This document shows positions 54,014 to 62,907 of a stretch of 64,000 nt of DNA, piece by piece; positions within the stretch are counted from its first letter, which is position 1, and every line of letters begins with the position of its first letter. A program made the translations under genes and the position numbers. The notes under the pieces were generated by a model. The model worked only from the letters and a program-made list of their open reading frames with translations, did no database searches and had not been told where the DNA came from. Source of the stretch: Pseudomonadota bacterium. Its GTDB lineage: Bacteria; Desulfobacterota; Syntrophia; Syntrophales; UBA8958. The stretch covers positions 18,914-82,913 of the forward strand of contig JASGUC010000037.1 of assembly GCA_030057915.1 (NCBI GenBank). Reading direction: 5' to 3'.

Positions 54014-55534
54014 ATGAACGGGCCGCCGGCATTCGACAACGAAAAGTACATCGGGGAGCAGACGGCGGAGATCCTCGAGCGCGTCGCACGGTTCCAAAAC
54101 AAGCTCTACCTGGAATTCGGGGGCAAGCTGCTTTACGACTATCACGCCGCCCGGGTCCTGCCGGGCTACGATCCCAACGTAAAGATGCGCCTCCTCAGGG
54201 AACTGAAGGATCAAGCCGACGTCCTGCTGTGCATCTACGCCGGGGACATCGAAAGGAAGAAAATCCGGGCCGATTTCGGCATCACCTACGATGCCGACGC
54301 CATGAAGCTAATCGACGATCTTCGCAGTTGGGACATCCCCGTCCTCGGCGTGGTCATCACCCGCTTCGACGACCAGCCGGCGGCCATCCAGTTCCGCAAC
54401 AAATTGGAGCGCCGGGGCATCTCCGTCTTCACCCACCGCTTCACCAAAGGCTATCCCACGGACGTGGAGATCATCGTCAGCGACGAAGGCTACGGCGCCA
54501 ATGCCCGCATCCCCGCGGACAAGCCCCTGGTCATCGTCACCGGTCCCGGCCCGGGGAGCGGCAAGATGGCCACCTGCCTGTCCCAGCTCTATCACGATTA
54601 CAAGGGGGGGATAAAATCGGGATACGCCAAGTTCGAGACCTTCCCCATCTGGAACCTGCCCCTGACCCACCCGGTGAACGTGGCCTACGAGGCGGCCACC
54701 GCCGACATCCGGGACTTCAATCTCATCGATCCCTTCCACCTGGAGGCCTACGGCGAGGCCGCGGTCAACTACAACCGGGACGTGGAGGTGTTTCCCGTCC
54801 TCCGGCGCATCCTGGAAAAGATCACCGGCGAGACCTCCTTTTACCGTTCCCCCACCGACATGGGGGTAAACCGGGCGGGATTCGCCATCGTCAACGACGC
54901 TATCGCCCGGGAAGCCGCCGAGATGGAGATCATCCGCCGTTATTTTCGTTACCGGTGCGAGTATGTCATGGGCTTTGCCGAACGGGAAACCGTCCAGCGG
55001 GTGGAGCTGTTCATGAAGGATTTCGGTTTGTCGCCGGAAGAGCGGCGCCCCGTGGTTGTTTCCGCCCGGAACGCCGCCCGCGAGGCCCAGGAACGGGAAA
55101 AGGGGGACGCGGGCATCTTCTGCGGCGCCGCCCTGGAACTGAGGGACGGCGCCCTGATCACGGGAAGCAACTCGCCCCTGCTCCACGCGGCCTCCAGCAT
55201 GGTCATCCATGCCATCAAGCACCTGGCGGGGGTCCCCGACAAGATCAAGCTCCTGCCTCCCCACATCACCGGTTCCATCAAGGCCCTCAAAACGGACATC
55301 CTCAAGGAAAAATCCGTCAGCCTGGATCTGGAGGAGTCCCTCATCGCCCTGAGCATCAGCGCCGCCACCAATCCCGCCGCCCAGTTGGCCCTGGAGAGGC
55401 TCCAAGAGCTGAAGAACTGTGAGGCCCACATGACCCACATCCCCACGCCGGGGGACGAGGCCGGCCTCCGCCGCCTGGGGATCAACATGACCACCGATCC
55501 CTTCTTCGCCACCAAAGACCTGTTCATCGCCTGA
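54014..55534 (+). CDS. DUF1846-family protein
   Basis: 506 aa from ATG 54014, preceded by AGGAAAGGGAAG; an ATG six codons earlier lacks a good site. The whole length fits DUF1846 (PF08903): PAFDNEKYIGEQTAEIL at the start and VIVTGPGPGSGKMATCLSQ (about 173-190), which resembles a P-loop. Structures of relatives show a nucleotide-binding-like fold of unknown function; the family is frequent in clostridia and anaerobes. Monocistronic. Confidence 0.9.
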   Translation: MNGPPAFDNEKYIGEQTAEILERVARFQNKLYLEFGGKLLYDYHAARVLPGYDPNVKMRLLRELKDQADVLLCIYAGDIERKKIRADFGITYDADAMKLIDDLRSWDIPVLGVVITRFDDQPAAIQFRNKLERRGISVFTHRFTKGYPTDVEIIVSDEGYGANARIPADKPLVIVTGPGPGSGKMATCLSQLYHDYKGGIKSGYAKFETFPIWNLPLTHPVNVAYEAATADIRDFNLIDPFHLEAYGEAAVNYNRDVEVFPVLRRILEKITGETSFYRSPTDMGVNRAGFAIVNDAIAREAAEMEIIRRYFRYRCEYVMGFAERETVQRVELFMKDFGLSPEERRPVVVSARNAAREAQEREKGDAGIFCGAALELRDGALITGSNSPLLHAASSMVIHAIKHLAGVPDKIKLLPPHITGSIKALKTDILKEKSVSLDLEESLIALSISAATNPAAQLALERLQELKNCEAHMTHIPTPGDEAGLRRLGINMTTDPFFATKDLFIA

Positions 55535-55687
55535 GAGGCGAGTGCCCGTTGGCCGCGGCGAGGCGGCGCTCCGGGGGCCCCTCCCTCCAAATCATCCTTC
55601 CCTCCGTCCTTCCCATCACGCTCCGGATTGCAAAGACCGATCCGGTCGTATATAAGGCGCTACGCCATTCAAGAAAGGACACCCGCG

Positions 55688-56779
55688 ATGAGCCTGAAAA
55701 AAGGAACCCTGACCTTCACGCGCCTGCGCCTCGTCGATCCCCTGCCGGCCGATTTTTCCGCCATCTTCGCCGACCGTATCGGGGCCTGCGCCTTCCGTGA
55801 TTTCTTTCCAGAAAACGAGGAAAAGTCGGTGGGATGGACCGCCCTTCAGGATATCCTCGACAACGATTTCAAATACGCCAACCATACCCTGGGCGACTAC
55901 CGGGTCTTTTCCCTGCGCATCGACCGGAAGAAGGTCCCCGGTCCCCTGCTGCGTCTGCGCATCCTGGAGGCGGAACGGCGTCTGCGGGAGGCCCGAGGGG
56001 GGAGAAAGCTCTCTCGGGAGGAAAGGGAGGGCCTCCACGGGGCGGTCCATCAGGAACTCCTCGCACGGACCCTGCCCCTGCCTTCCCTTTTCGACTGCTG
56101 CTGGAACCTCGCCGCGGGGACGATCTGGTTTAGCGGTCATGGCGAAAAGGCGCTTCAGGAATTCCAGGATTTCTTTCGCGAGACCTTCGCCATGGGTTTG
56201 ACTCTCTATACGCCCTGGGAGGACGCGGCCCCGACGGCGACGTCGGATGACGATCCCGCGGCCCTCTTCCTCACCCAGGCGCCGGGAAGGGAGTTTCTGA
56301 CCTGGCTGTGGTTCAAGAGCGAGGAGCGCAATGGCCGCATCGATATGGGCGGAGATGAGGAGGTGGTGCTGCTCTTCGTCCGTCGTCTGGTCCTGGAATC
56401 AGGCAAGGGAGACTACACGGAATCGGTGGTCTGTCAGGGACGGCACGCCTCTCTCCTGGAAGGCAAGGAGGCCCTTCGGCAGGGCAAGAAGATCCGTGCG
56501 GCCCGCCTTTCCTTGGAATTGGATACCGCCGAGTGGGAATTTACCTTCAAGGCCGATCTGTTCCAGTATCAAGCCATGAAGGTCCCCGCCCCCACGGAGG
56601 AATTCGGAGATAACGAGGAGATGGCGGCGGAAGGACGACTGCTGGAGAGGATCTTTCTCGTGGAAAAGGCCGTGGCGGTCATGGATCGACTCTTTGCCGC
56701 TTTTCAAGCCCTGCGCCTCTCCGGGGCGTGGGAGGCGGAGTCCGCCCGCATGGAGGGCTGGATAAACCGCCGGGATTGA
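55688..56779 (+). CDS. RdgC-like recombination-associated protein
   Basis: 363 aa from ATG 55688 with AGGACA upstream. Segments such as GDYRVFSLRIDRKKVPG, VHQELLARTLPLPSLFD, LAAGTIWFSGHGEKALQEF and FRETFAMGLTLYTPWE follow the pattern of RdgC, a ring-shaped double-stranded DNA-binding protein that modulates RecA. It is longer than E. coli RdgC (303 aa) and diverged. The call rests on pattern resemblance, so a family search would settle it. Confidence 0.6.
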   Translation: MSLKKGTLTFTRLRLVDPLPADFSAIFADRIGACAFRDFFPENEEKSVGWTALQDILDNDFKYANHTLGDYRVFSLRIDRKKVPGPLLRLRILEAERRLREARGGRKLSREEREGLHGAVHQELLARTLPLPSLFDCCWNLAAGTIWFSGHGEKALQEFQDFFRETFAMGLTLYTPWEDAAPTATSDDDPAALFLTQAPGREFLTWLWFKSEERNGRIDMGGDEEVVLLFVRRLVLESGKGDYTESVVCQGRHASLLEGKEALRQGKKIRAARLSLELDTAEWEFTFKADLFQYQAMKVPAPTEEFGDNEEMAAEGRLLERIFLVEKAVAVMDRLFAAFQALRLSGAWEAESARMEGWINRRD

Positions 56780-56870
56780 CTGGCCTCCCGGACCGGGAGT
56801 TCCGCAACGGACGCCCGGGACGCCGCCGCGGCCAGAGGCGACGGATGGCGGAACGAATCCGCCCTGTCTT

Positions 56871-56974
56871 CACGGTAAATTTGTTCTATCTCTAAGTGGC
56901 TGAAAACAGGACGTGCCTCAGTTTTAGTATCTCATTCAAGATCAACTACTTACATTGAGAACAAATTTACCCTG
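56871..56974. repeat. MITE-like element, copy 3
   Basis: The best preserved copy, with perfect 14-bp terminal inverted repeats (GGTAAATTTGTTCT and AGAACAAATTTACC). It is inverted relative to 36082-36186 and about 85% identical to it over the full length. Confidence 0.85.
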
Positions 56975-57080
56975 GCCCTGTCTTCTTACCTGTTGACATA
57001 ACACGCCGCCTCGATTATACGCTTTGCCTTGAAAAGCGCCCTTTCCCAGGGTTCGCGGGCGGAGGCCGGAATGCCCCGCG

Positions 57081-57345
57081 AGACCTTTGCAAAGCCCCGT
57101 GGCGTCCTCCCCATATGGCCCTTCCCGGGAAGGAGGGAATCCAGAGCCTTCAAGTATCTCTGGATGCCGGGTCAAGACCGGCAGGGCATGAGCGGCGGTT
57201 TTTCAAAGGCCTCCTGTCTTTAAGGCCTTCCGGACCCCGGCTTCCGCCGGGCCGCCGGGAAAGCGTCGATTTTCAAAGGTCGCAAGCCGGAAAGGCCAGG
57301 GCTTGCCAATATCGCCGTCATGCAAATGCCGGTTTTCCAAAGGTC
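57081..57345. repeat. Mosaic of dispersed repeats upstream of the YcaO gene
   Basis: The stretch 57087-57132 is shared with 48061-48106. A segment resembling the CTGGATGCCGGGTC part of the IPAKAG repeat follows. The motif TTTTCAAAGG lies at 57200-57209 and 57270-57279, and a variant (TTTTCCAAAGG) at 57333-57343. No gene is visible in 56975-57353. Confidence 0.7.
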
Positions 57346-57353
57346 ACTCGCTC

Positions 57354-58562
57354 ATGAACGCTCGCCCCTTGCAGTTGCGGCCCTGCCCCAAAAGGTACAT
57401 ACTCGACACCCACCGTTCCCGGCCCCCGGAGGAGACGCTGGCCTTCATCGCCGCCATGCGGGAGACGCTGGGGATGGAAGACTTCCGGGACGCCACCTCG
57501 GAGGACCGGATCGGCCTGCCCGTCTTTACCTGTTCCCGAATCCGTCCCGACGCCTCCCGAACCTACCATACCGGCAAGGGGCTGACCAAGGTCCAGGCCC
57601 AGGTATCGCTTACCATGGAGGCCATTGAACGCTTCTCTTCGGAATTTCGGAATGGCGACCGGGACCGGCTGATCACGGGGAGTTTCCGGGAACTGTCCGC
57701 CCGTCGTCGCGTCCTTCATCCCGAAAGGCTCATCCTGCCCAAATTCAACGATTTTCGGGAGGACACAAGCTATTGCTGGGTGGAGGGCTTCGATCTCGAC
57801 ACCGGGGAGACGACGCTCGTCCCCGCTTGCAGCGTTTACCATCCCTTTGGCCTCGACGATCCGGAACTGATGACCACCCACACCAACGGCGTCGCCGCCG
57901 GCAACACCCTGGAAGAGGCGGTGTTGCACGGGTTGCTGGAGGTCATCGAACGCGATGCCTGGAGCATCGTAAAATTCGGGCGCCTGGCCACGGAAGCGGT
58001 AACCATCGCCGACGGGCCGGAGAACGGCTTCCTTTTGTCCATCGCCGGAAAGTTGCGGGATGCGCGGATCGATGTCACCCTGATGGACTATACCCTGGAT
58101 CTCGGCATCCCCGTCATCGCCGCCAAGGCCCACGATCTCGACATCGACATGCTCATGCCCATGGAAGGTTTCGGCGCCCATCTCGATCCGAAGGCGGCGG
58201 CGTCCCGGGCGCTTATGGAAGTGGCCACCACCCGCGGACTCCTCTTCCAGCAACACGGCGCCGGCCGGCTCGTCGAGGCCAGGCCGCTGTATCTGTTCGA
58301 GGCCTTCGAAGGAGACGTCCTGGGGGACGATCCGCCGGTCAAAGACCTTTCCGAGCTGGCCATCGGCTACAGCGACGATATCCTGGCGGACATCCGCTCC
58401 GTATGCGCACGGCTTCGGGAACGCGGTCTGACCCAGGTCATCGTGGTTGACCTGACGCGAGAGGAGATCCGGGTTCCCACCGTCCGGGTCATCGTCCCCG
58501 GGATGGAGGTCCATGGATTCGACCCCACCCGCGTCGGGGAACGTCTCTACCAATACTTGTAA
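57354..58562 (+). CDS. YcaO-domain protein
   Basis: 402 aa from ATG 57354 with AAGG upstream. The three ATP-binding patches of YcaO enzymes are present: SLTMEAIERFSSE (S-x3-E-x2-E-R), LLEVIERDAW and SRALMEVATTRG. YcaO proteins activate amide oxygens with ATP to form azolines, amidines or thioamides in peptides or proteins; in methanogens one works with TfuA on methyl-CoM reductase. No TfuA, precursor peptide or SagB/C-type gene is adjacent. The C-terminus ends GERLYQYL without a PxPxP tail. The small gene at 58574 follows by 11 bases and may be a partner. Confidence 0.92.
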   Translation: MNARPLQLRPCPKRYILDTHRSRPPEETLAFIAAMRETLGMEDFRDATSEDRIGLPVFTCSRIRPDASRTYHTGKGLTKVQAQVSLTMEAIERFSSEFRNGDRDRLITGSFRELSARRRVLHPERLILPKFNDFREDTSYCWVEGFDLDTGETTLVPACSVYHPFGLDDPELMTTHTNGVAAGNTLEEAVLHGLLEVIERDAWSIVKFGRLATEAVTIADGPENGFLLSIAGKLRDARIDVTLMDYTLDLGIPVIAAKAHDLDIDMLMPMEGFGAHLDPKAAASRALMEVATTRGLLFQQHGAGRLVEARPLYLFEAFEGDVLGDDPPVKDLSELAIGYSDDILADIRSVCARLRERGLTQVIVVDLTREEIRVPTVRVIVPGMEVHGFDPTRVGERLYQYL

Positions 58563-58573
58563 GGACAGGGCAA

Positions 58574-58915
58574 GTGCTCCCGGAAACGGAAATCATCGAG
58601 CGGGCCCGCTACTGCTATCTTGTTTTTTTCCAGTTGAGCCACCTCCAGAAGCTCAACCTGGCCGATCCGTTTCAATATCTCCAGATCCTAAAAAAATCTT
58701 CGCTACAGCTTGCAGGGGATGAATTCATCGTCGCGACCATTCAGGAGGAGATCTGCCAGGGAAACCCCGACGGCGGCCTATCCTATCTCATCGCCCTTTA
58801 TGAAGGATTCGTCCATGCCTACTGCGAAACGGCGGAAAAGACCCTCCCGGAAATCCGGGACGTTATCCCCGGCGATTATCTCGGGCAACTGGCGGCGGAG
58901 ATGGTCCCTGATTAA
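58574..58915 (+). CDS. Small conserved-looking protein downstream of ycaO
   Basis: 113 aa from a GTG start with AGGACAGGG upstream. Entirely helical by appearance (ETEIIERARYCYLVFFQL, GLSYLIALYEGFVHAYCE), with no signal peptide or cysteine cluster. I do not recognise the family. It is too large and acidic for a usual precursor peptide. Tight spacing to the YcaO gene suggests one transcript. Confidence 0.75.
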   Translation: MLPETEIIERARYCYLVFFQLSHLQKLNLADPFQYLQILKKSSLQLAGDEFIVATIQEEICQGNPDGGLSYLIALYEGFVHAYCETAEKTLPEIRDVIPGDYLGQLAAEMVPD

Positions 58916-58984
58916 GACCCGGAGCGATAAAGCGGACAACCTGGAGAAGCCTTGTGGGAAAATACAAAAATAATGTATTTTCCC

Positions 58985-59013
58985 TTGACTCTTTACGCGG
59001 GATTCAATATAGA
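58985..59013 (+). promoter_or_regulatory. Sigma-70-type promoter of the CoA-transferase operon
   Basis: TTGACT (58985-58990) and TATAGA (59008-59013) are 17 bases apart. The predicted leader of about 190 bases is AT-rich and contains two strong ribosome-binding-like sites, AAAGGAGGTGA near 59133 and AAAGGAGGT before the gene; no leader ORF follows the first one clearly. Confidence 0.65.
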
Positions 59014-59212
59014 ATCTTGCACATTGGGTTCATCGGCGGGTTCGCAAATCTTCCAAAAGTATTTAATTATAATTATTCGAAGTATCACCATAAGTTAATA
59101 GATCGCCCAGAGTATTTTGGATTCTTTGATGAAAGGAGGTGAAACGAAAGGGAGATTTTTCTATTTTCTTGTTTATTTGTAAGGGGTTAATCAACAACAA
59201 AAGGAGGTAGTT

Positions 59213-60265
59213 ATGGCAAGAATTCGTGGGAAGTCAAAAACCGCTGAAATCTTGACTCTTTCCGAGGCGGTCAAGAAATACGCGCAAAGCGGAATCCAAA
59301 TGGCATTCAGTGGTTTTACCGGTTTCAACAGAAATCCTTTCGCCTTCTCCTGGGAAATGGTCCGGCAGGGGGTAAAGGATATTCACGCGATCGACAGGCA
59401 CGGCAGTTGCTGCACCTGGCTCCTCAACGCCGTCAACGCCCTGAGCGTCTATGAAACGGACTGGATGGGTTGGGGCGAAATGGCCGGCAAGCTCGATGTC
59501 AACCTCAACCGGAACTATAAAGAAGGCAAGATGATCCTTGAGGATTACTCTCATGGCGCCATGGCCATGCGATTCCTCGCCGGCGCCGTGGGCGCCCCTT
59601 TCATTCCCTACTACGCACCCCTGGGATCAGACCTTTACAGCGAGAAATACGATGCCTTGGGGAAGGCCGGCAAGAGAGACGGCAAGGTGGCCAATATCCC
59701 CCTGAAGAAATTCATCCAGATGAGCGAGCCCTTCTGGGGCGATGGCGAGTGCATCCTTCTGCCCGCCGCCCGTCCTGATCTGGCGGTCATCCATGTCGCC
59801 CAGGCCGGCGACAAGGGAACGGCCACCTGGCGCGGCGTCAGCACCATCGACAAGGAAATCTCTTTCGCCTGCGATAAGGTCGTCATCATCGCGGAGGAAA
59901 TCGTCCCCGAATCGGAGATGAGAAAGTATCCCGAAGCGAACCAGATCCCCTATTTCGTGGTGGATGCCATCGTGGAATGCCCCTGGGGCGCATTCCCGAG
60001 TTCGGTGCCATATTATTACGACTACGACGTACCCTTCATGAGGAGCATGGATGCGGCTTCCCGCAACACGGACGAGCTGAAGAAATGGCTGGATGAATGG
60101 GTATTCGGGCCGGCCACCTGGGAAGATTTCCTGATCAAGCTGGGAGCGCAAAAGCTCCTCTCTCTGAAAGCGGAAAGCACCGGTTACAGCACCCGCATGC
60201 TGAGAGGCAAAAAACCCGCGCCTCGGATGAAGATGCCCTTGTCCGTGGCCCGCAGCGGTTACTAA
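59213..60265 (+). CDS. CoA-transferase family I, alpha subunit (glutaconate CoA-transferase-like)
   Basis: 350 aa. The class I CoA-transferase fold is recognisable from AFSGFTGFNRNPFAF, GAPFIPYYAPLGSD and DLAVIHVAQAGDKGTATWRG. It is closest in plan to GctA of glutaconate CoA-transferase, which pairs with a beta subunit holding the active Glu. It would transfer CoA between an acyl-CoA and a carboxylic acid. Substrate not determined from sequence. AAAGGAGGT precedes the ATG; the beta subunit follows 21 bases later. Confidence 0.85.
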   Translation: MARIRGKSKTAEILTLSEAVKKYAQSGIQMAFSGFTGFNRNPFAFSWEMVRQGVKDIHAIDRHGSCCTWLLNAVNALSVYETDWMGWGEMAGKLDVNLNRNYKEGKMILEDYSHGAMAMRFLAGAVGAPFIPYYAPLGSDLYSEKYDALGKAGKRDGKVANIPLKKFIQMSEPFWGDGECILLPAARPDLAVIHVAQAGDKGTATWRGVSTIDKEISFACDKVVIIAEEIVPESEMRKYPEANQIPYFVVDAIVECPWGAFPSSVPYYYDYDVPFMRSMDAASRNTDELKKWLDEWVFGPATWEDFLIKLGAQKLLSLKAESTGYSTRMLRGKKPAPRMKMPLSVARSGY

Positions 60266-60286
60266 GAGAAAGGGGGGAGAATTAAT

Positions 60287-61189
60287 ATGGCAAAATCAAT
60301 GGAACAATTGATGGAACTTATCGACCAGATTCCCGATACTCCCGCTAACGTCGGGGAATTCATTCTGCCGGAACTCATGGCCATCGCCATCGCCCATGAG
60401 GTCCGCAATGACGACGTCGTCTTCGCCGGCACCGGCCTGCCCATGGTCGGCATCATGACGGCCAACTTCACCACCGCGCCCAATGCGTTGCTGATCTATG
60501 AATCCGGCATCTGCGACGGCAAGACCATGCACGTGCCCATGTCCGTCTGCGACCAGCGTGCGGCCAACCTGAGTTCAACGCTTGGCGGCCTCGTGGACAC
60601 CTTCGGGTATTACCTCCAGCAGGGCTACGTAACCCTGGGCTTCCTCGGCGGCGCGGCCATCGACAAATACGGAGGCGTCAACGTCACCTCCATCGGCGAT
60701 TACTACAAGCCTGCCCACCGGTTCACCGGATCGGGCGGCAACTCCGACATCGGCACCCTCTCCCATCGCGTGGCCTACATCATCCTGCAGGAGAAACGCC
60801 GCTTCGTCGAGAGGAACGATTACACCACCACCCCGGGCTGGTGGTGCTGGGATCACAAGACCAACGAATGGAAGCCGAAGAAAGAGGTATGGAAAGGCAC
60901 ACCCTTCGCGGAATCGGGTCCCTGCGGCGTCGTGACCAACATGGGCGTCTATCGCTTCGACGACAAGGGCGAGATCTATCTGGAAAGCTATCATCCCGGT
61001 GTAACCGTGGAACAGGTGAAGGAGAATTGCGGCTTCGACCTCAACGTGTCCCTGGTAAAGGGCGAAACGCCCCGTCCAACCTATCGGGAACTCTTCGTCC
61101 TCCGCGAGTTCGTGGATCCGGAGCTGATCTTCCTGCCGGCCAAAACTGCTTACACGCCTGACATTCAGGCCATTATCGACAAAGCCTAA
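60287..61189 (+). CDS. CoA-transferase family I, beta subunit
   Basis: 300 aa. The active-site Glu of class I CoA-transferases is expected in LLIYESGICDG (E-S-G), the same place as in GctB. GGAAIDKYGGVNVTSIGDY and GSGGNSDIGTLSHR are typical of the beta fold. It is longer than the Acidaminococcus GctB (~266 aa). GGGGGGA precedes the ATG. Together with 59213-60265 it forms one enzyme. Confidence 0.87.
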   Translation: MAKSMEQLMELIDQIPDTPANVGEFILPELMAIAIAHEVRNDDVVFAGTGLPMVGIMTANFTTAPNALLIYESGICDGKTMHVPMSVCDQRAANLSSTLGGLVDTFGYYLQQGYVTLGFLGGAAIDKYGGVNVTSIGDYYKPAHRFTGSGGNSDIGTLSHRVAYIILQEKRRFVERNDYTTTPGWWCWDHKTNEWKPKKEVWKGTPFAESGPCGVVTNMGVYRFDDKGEIYLESYHPGVTVEQVKENCGFDLNVSLVKGETPRPTYRELFVLREFVDPELIFLPAKTAYTPDIQAIIDKA

Positions 61190-61200
61190 GGACAAACCAC

Positions 61201-61234
61201 AAAAAAGAGGGGAAGCTTGCTTCCCCTCTTTTTT
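61201..61234 (+). terminator. Rho-independent terminator of the CoA-transferase operon
   Basis: AAAAGAGGGGAAGC and GCTTCCCCTCTTTT form a perfect 14-bp stem with a two-base centre, followed by T residues. It lies 12 bases after the beta-subunit stop and works as drawn on either strand. Confidence 0.95.
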
Positions 61235-61323
61235 ACCTTCACGCACAAGAATTGGGAAATCACCCGCCTGTTTATCCAACAAGCGGCGACAATAAACAAC
61301 ATACAGGAAGGGGAAAAGAGGCA

Positions 61324-62481
61324 ATGAATTTAGATTTAACCGAAGACCAAAGGATGATTCAGGATACGGCCAGGAATTTTGCCAAATCGGAATTGGAGCC
61401 GGTGGCCGCCAAGCTGGACGAGGAGGGCGATCGAGAAACCTTCCTGAAGAACCTAAAAAAGCTGGCGGAGTTGGGACTCATGGGGATCGCCGTCAAGTCG
61501 GAATACGGCGGTTCGGATGCCGGAGCGGTGGCCTTCAGCCTCGCCATTACGGAAATCGCCCGGGCCTGCGCCTCCACCGCCGTGACCTGTTCCGTGAACA
61601 ATATGGTCTGCGAGGTGATCCAGGCCATAGGATCGGAGGAGCAGAAGCAGGCCTACATCCCGAAGATCTGCTCCGGAGAGTACTATGCCGGCGGGTTCGG
61701 CCTCACGGAGACGACGGCGGGCTCCGATCCGGCAGGGATGCGCTGCTCCGCCGTCCTGGACGGCAACGAATGGGTCCTCAACGGCAACAAGATCTTCATC
61801 ACCAGCGCCGAATATGCCGGCGTGTTCGTCGTCTGGGCCGTAACGGACAAGGCCGCCCCCAAGGGCAAGGGGATCAGTTGCTTCCTCGTGGAAAACGGCA
61901 TCCCGGGCTTTGTCGTGGGTCGGGCGGAGCACAAGATGGGTCAGCACGCCTCGGTGACCAACGAACTGGTCTTCGAGGACTGCCGCATCCCCAAGACCGC
62001 CATGATGGGCAAGCCGAACGACGGCTTCCGCACCGCCGTGGCCGAGCTGGCCGGCGGACGGATCGGCATCGGCTCCCTGGGCCTGGGCTGCGGACTCGCG
62101 GCCATTGAATATGCCGCCAAGTACGCCGTGGAGCGGCGGCAGTTCGACCAGTCCATCAGCAACTTCCAGGCTATCCAGTGGATGATCGCCGAGTCTTACA
62201 CGGAACTGGAGGCGGCCCGCCTGCTCCTCATGAATGCCGCCTATCAGAAACAGTGCGGGCGCTTCTTCGCCCGGCAGGCCTCGATGGCCAAGTATTTCGC
62301 CACAGAGGCGGGAGAGCGGGCCTGCTACAACGCCATCCAGATCCTCGGCGGCTACGGCTACACCAAGGAATTCCCGGTGGAACGCTATGCCCGGGACGTC
62401 CGCATCACCTCGATTTATGAAGGCACGAACCAGATCCAACGTGTCATCATTGCCCGGGACATCCTGAGCAAATTGAAGTAA
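61324..62481 (+). CDS. Acyl-CoA dehydrogenase
   Basis: 385 aa from ATG 61324 (MNLDLTEDQRMIQDTARNF), with GAGG upstream. FAD-binding and family signatures GFGLTETTAGSDPAGM and QILGGYGYTKEFPVERYARD are intact, and the catalytic base Glu lies in IYEGTNQIQR. It oxidises an acyl-CoA at the alpha-beta bond and passes electrons to ETF; short-chain substrates are most likely for this length. It is separated from the CoA-transferase genes by a terminator. Confidence 0.95.
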   Translation: MNLDLTEDQRMIQDTARNFAKSELEPVAAKLDEEGDRETFLKNLKKLAELGLMGIAVKSEYGGSDAGAVAFSLAITEIARACASTAVTCSVNNMVCEVIQAIGSEEQKQAYIPKICSGEYYAGGFGLTETTAGSDPAGMRCSAVLDGNEWVLNGNKIFITSAEYAGVFVVWAVTDKAAPKGKGISCFLVENGIPGFVVGRAEHKMGQHASVTNELVFEDCRIPKTAMMGKPNDGFRTAVAELAGGRIGIGSLGLGCGLAAIEYAAKYAVERRQFDQSISNFQAIQWMIAESYTELEAARLLLMNAAYQKQCGRFFARQASMAKYFATEAGERACYNAIQILGGYGYTKEFPVERYARDVRITSIYEGTNQIQRVIIARDILSKLK

Positions 62482-62907
62482 AAGAAACCCTTGCCCCCAG
62501 TCCCGCCCTTCCCCTCCGCGCCGGGAACGGCGGGTGGGGCGCCGGGATGCCTTCCCTCAGGCCGGCCGCAGCGGCGATAACCGGCCCGGGAGGCATCCGG
62601 AAGACCTTGACCCGGCTCGGGTGGGACAGGACAATAACGCCCTCCGGTCCCACGGACGAGACCTTTGAAAATCAGCACCTTCCGGTCGCCCCGGCAAAAC
62701 CCGGGGGGCGGGTCGCATGGAAAGACACGGTGCCCCGGCTTCCGGCGGCATGGCCAGGGGGTGTTGGAAGAGGCGTTTTCCAAGGTCGCTACGACGGGAG
62801 AAAGACGCCCCTCCCGGCAGGACCGAGGCCGCCCGCGCAGTCACGCCCCCGCCCCTCCCCACGGGGCGGGGGCGTTCTTGTTTGCCCCTATGGAGGAGAT
62901 TGCAGCA
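62482..62907. other. Non-coding region between acyl-CoA dehydrogenase and enoyl-CoA hydratase genes
   Basis: A CCTTTGAAAA motif at 62662-62671 starts a repeat-like stretch that resembles the one at 49245-49275. A GC hairpin is at 62844-62874. The open frame upstream of the hydratase start across this region has no family similarity. Confidence 0.6.
62844..62874 (+). terminator. GC-rich hairpin before the enoyl-CoA hydratase gene
   Basis: CGCCCCCGCCCC pairs with GGGGCGGGGGCG around seven bases, followed by TTCTTGTTT. It could end transcription from the dehydrogenase gene; lying 34 bases before the next start codon, it could alternatively attenuate the hydratase gene. Confidence 0.6.

Noticed and set aside
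53989..55422. A 477-codon plus-strand frame overlapping the DUF1846 gene
   Set aside because: Arg/Pro/Gly-rich translation in the wrong frame; the DUF1846 frame has the family match and a ribosome binding site.
58954..59142. Leader peptide before the CoA-transferase operon
   Set aside because: The frame starts upstream of the predicted promoter, so it would not be in the transcript.
62665..62907. N-terminal extension of the enoyl-CoA hydratase
   Set aside because: The in-frame upstream codons cross a GC hairpin and repeat DNA. The internal ATG at 62908 has a good binding site and gives the family length.
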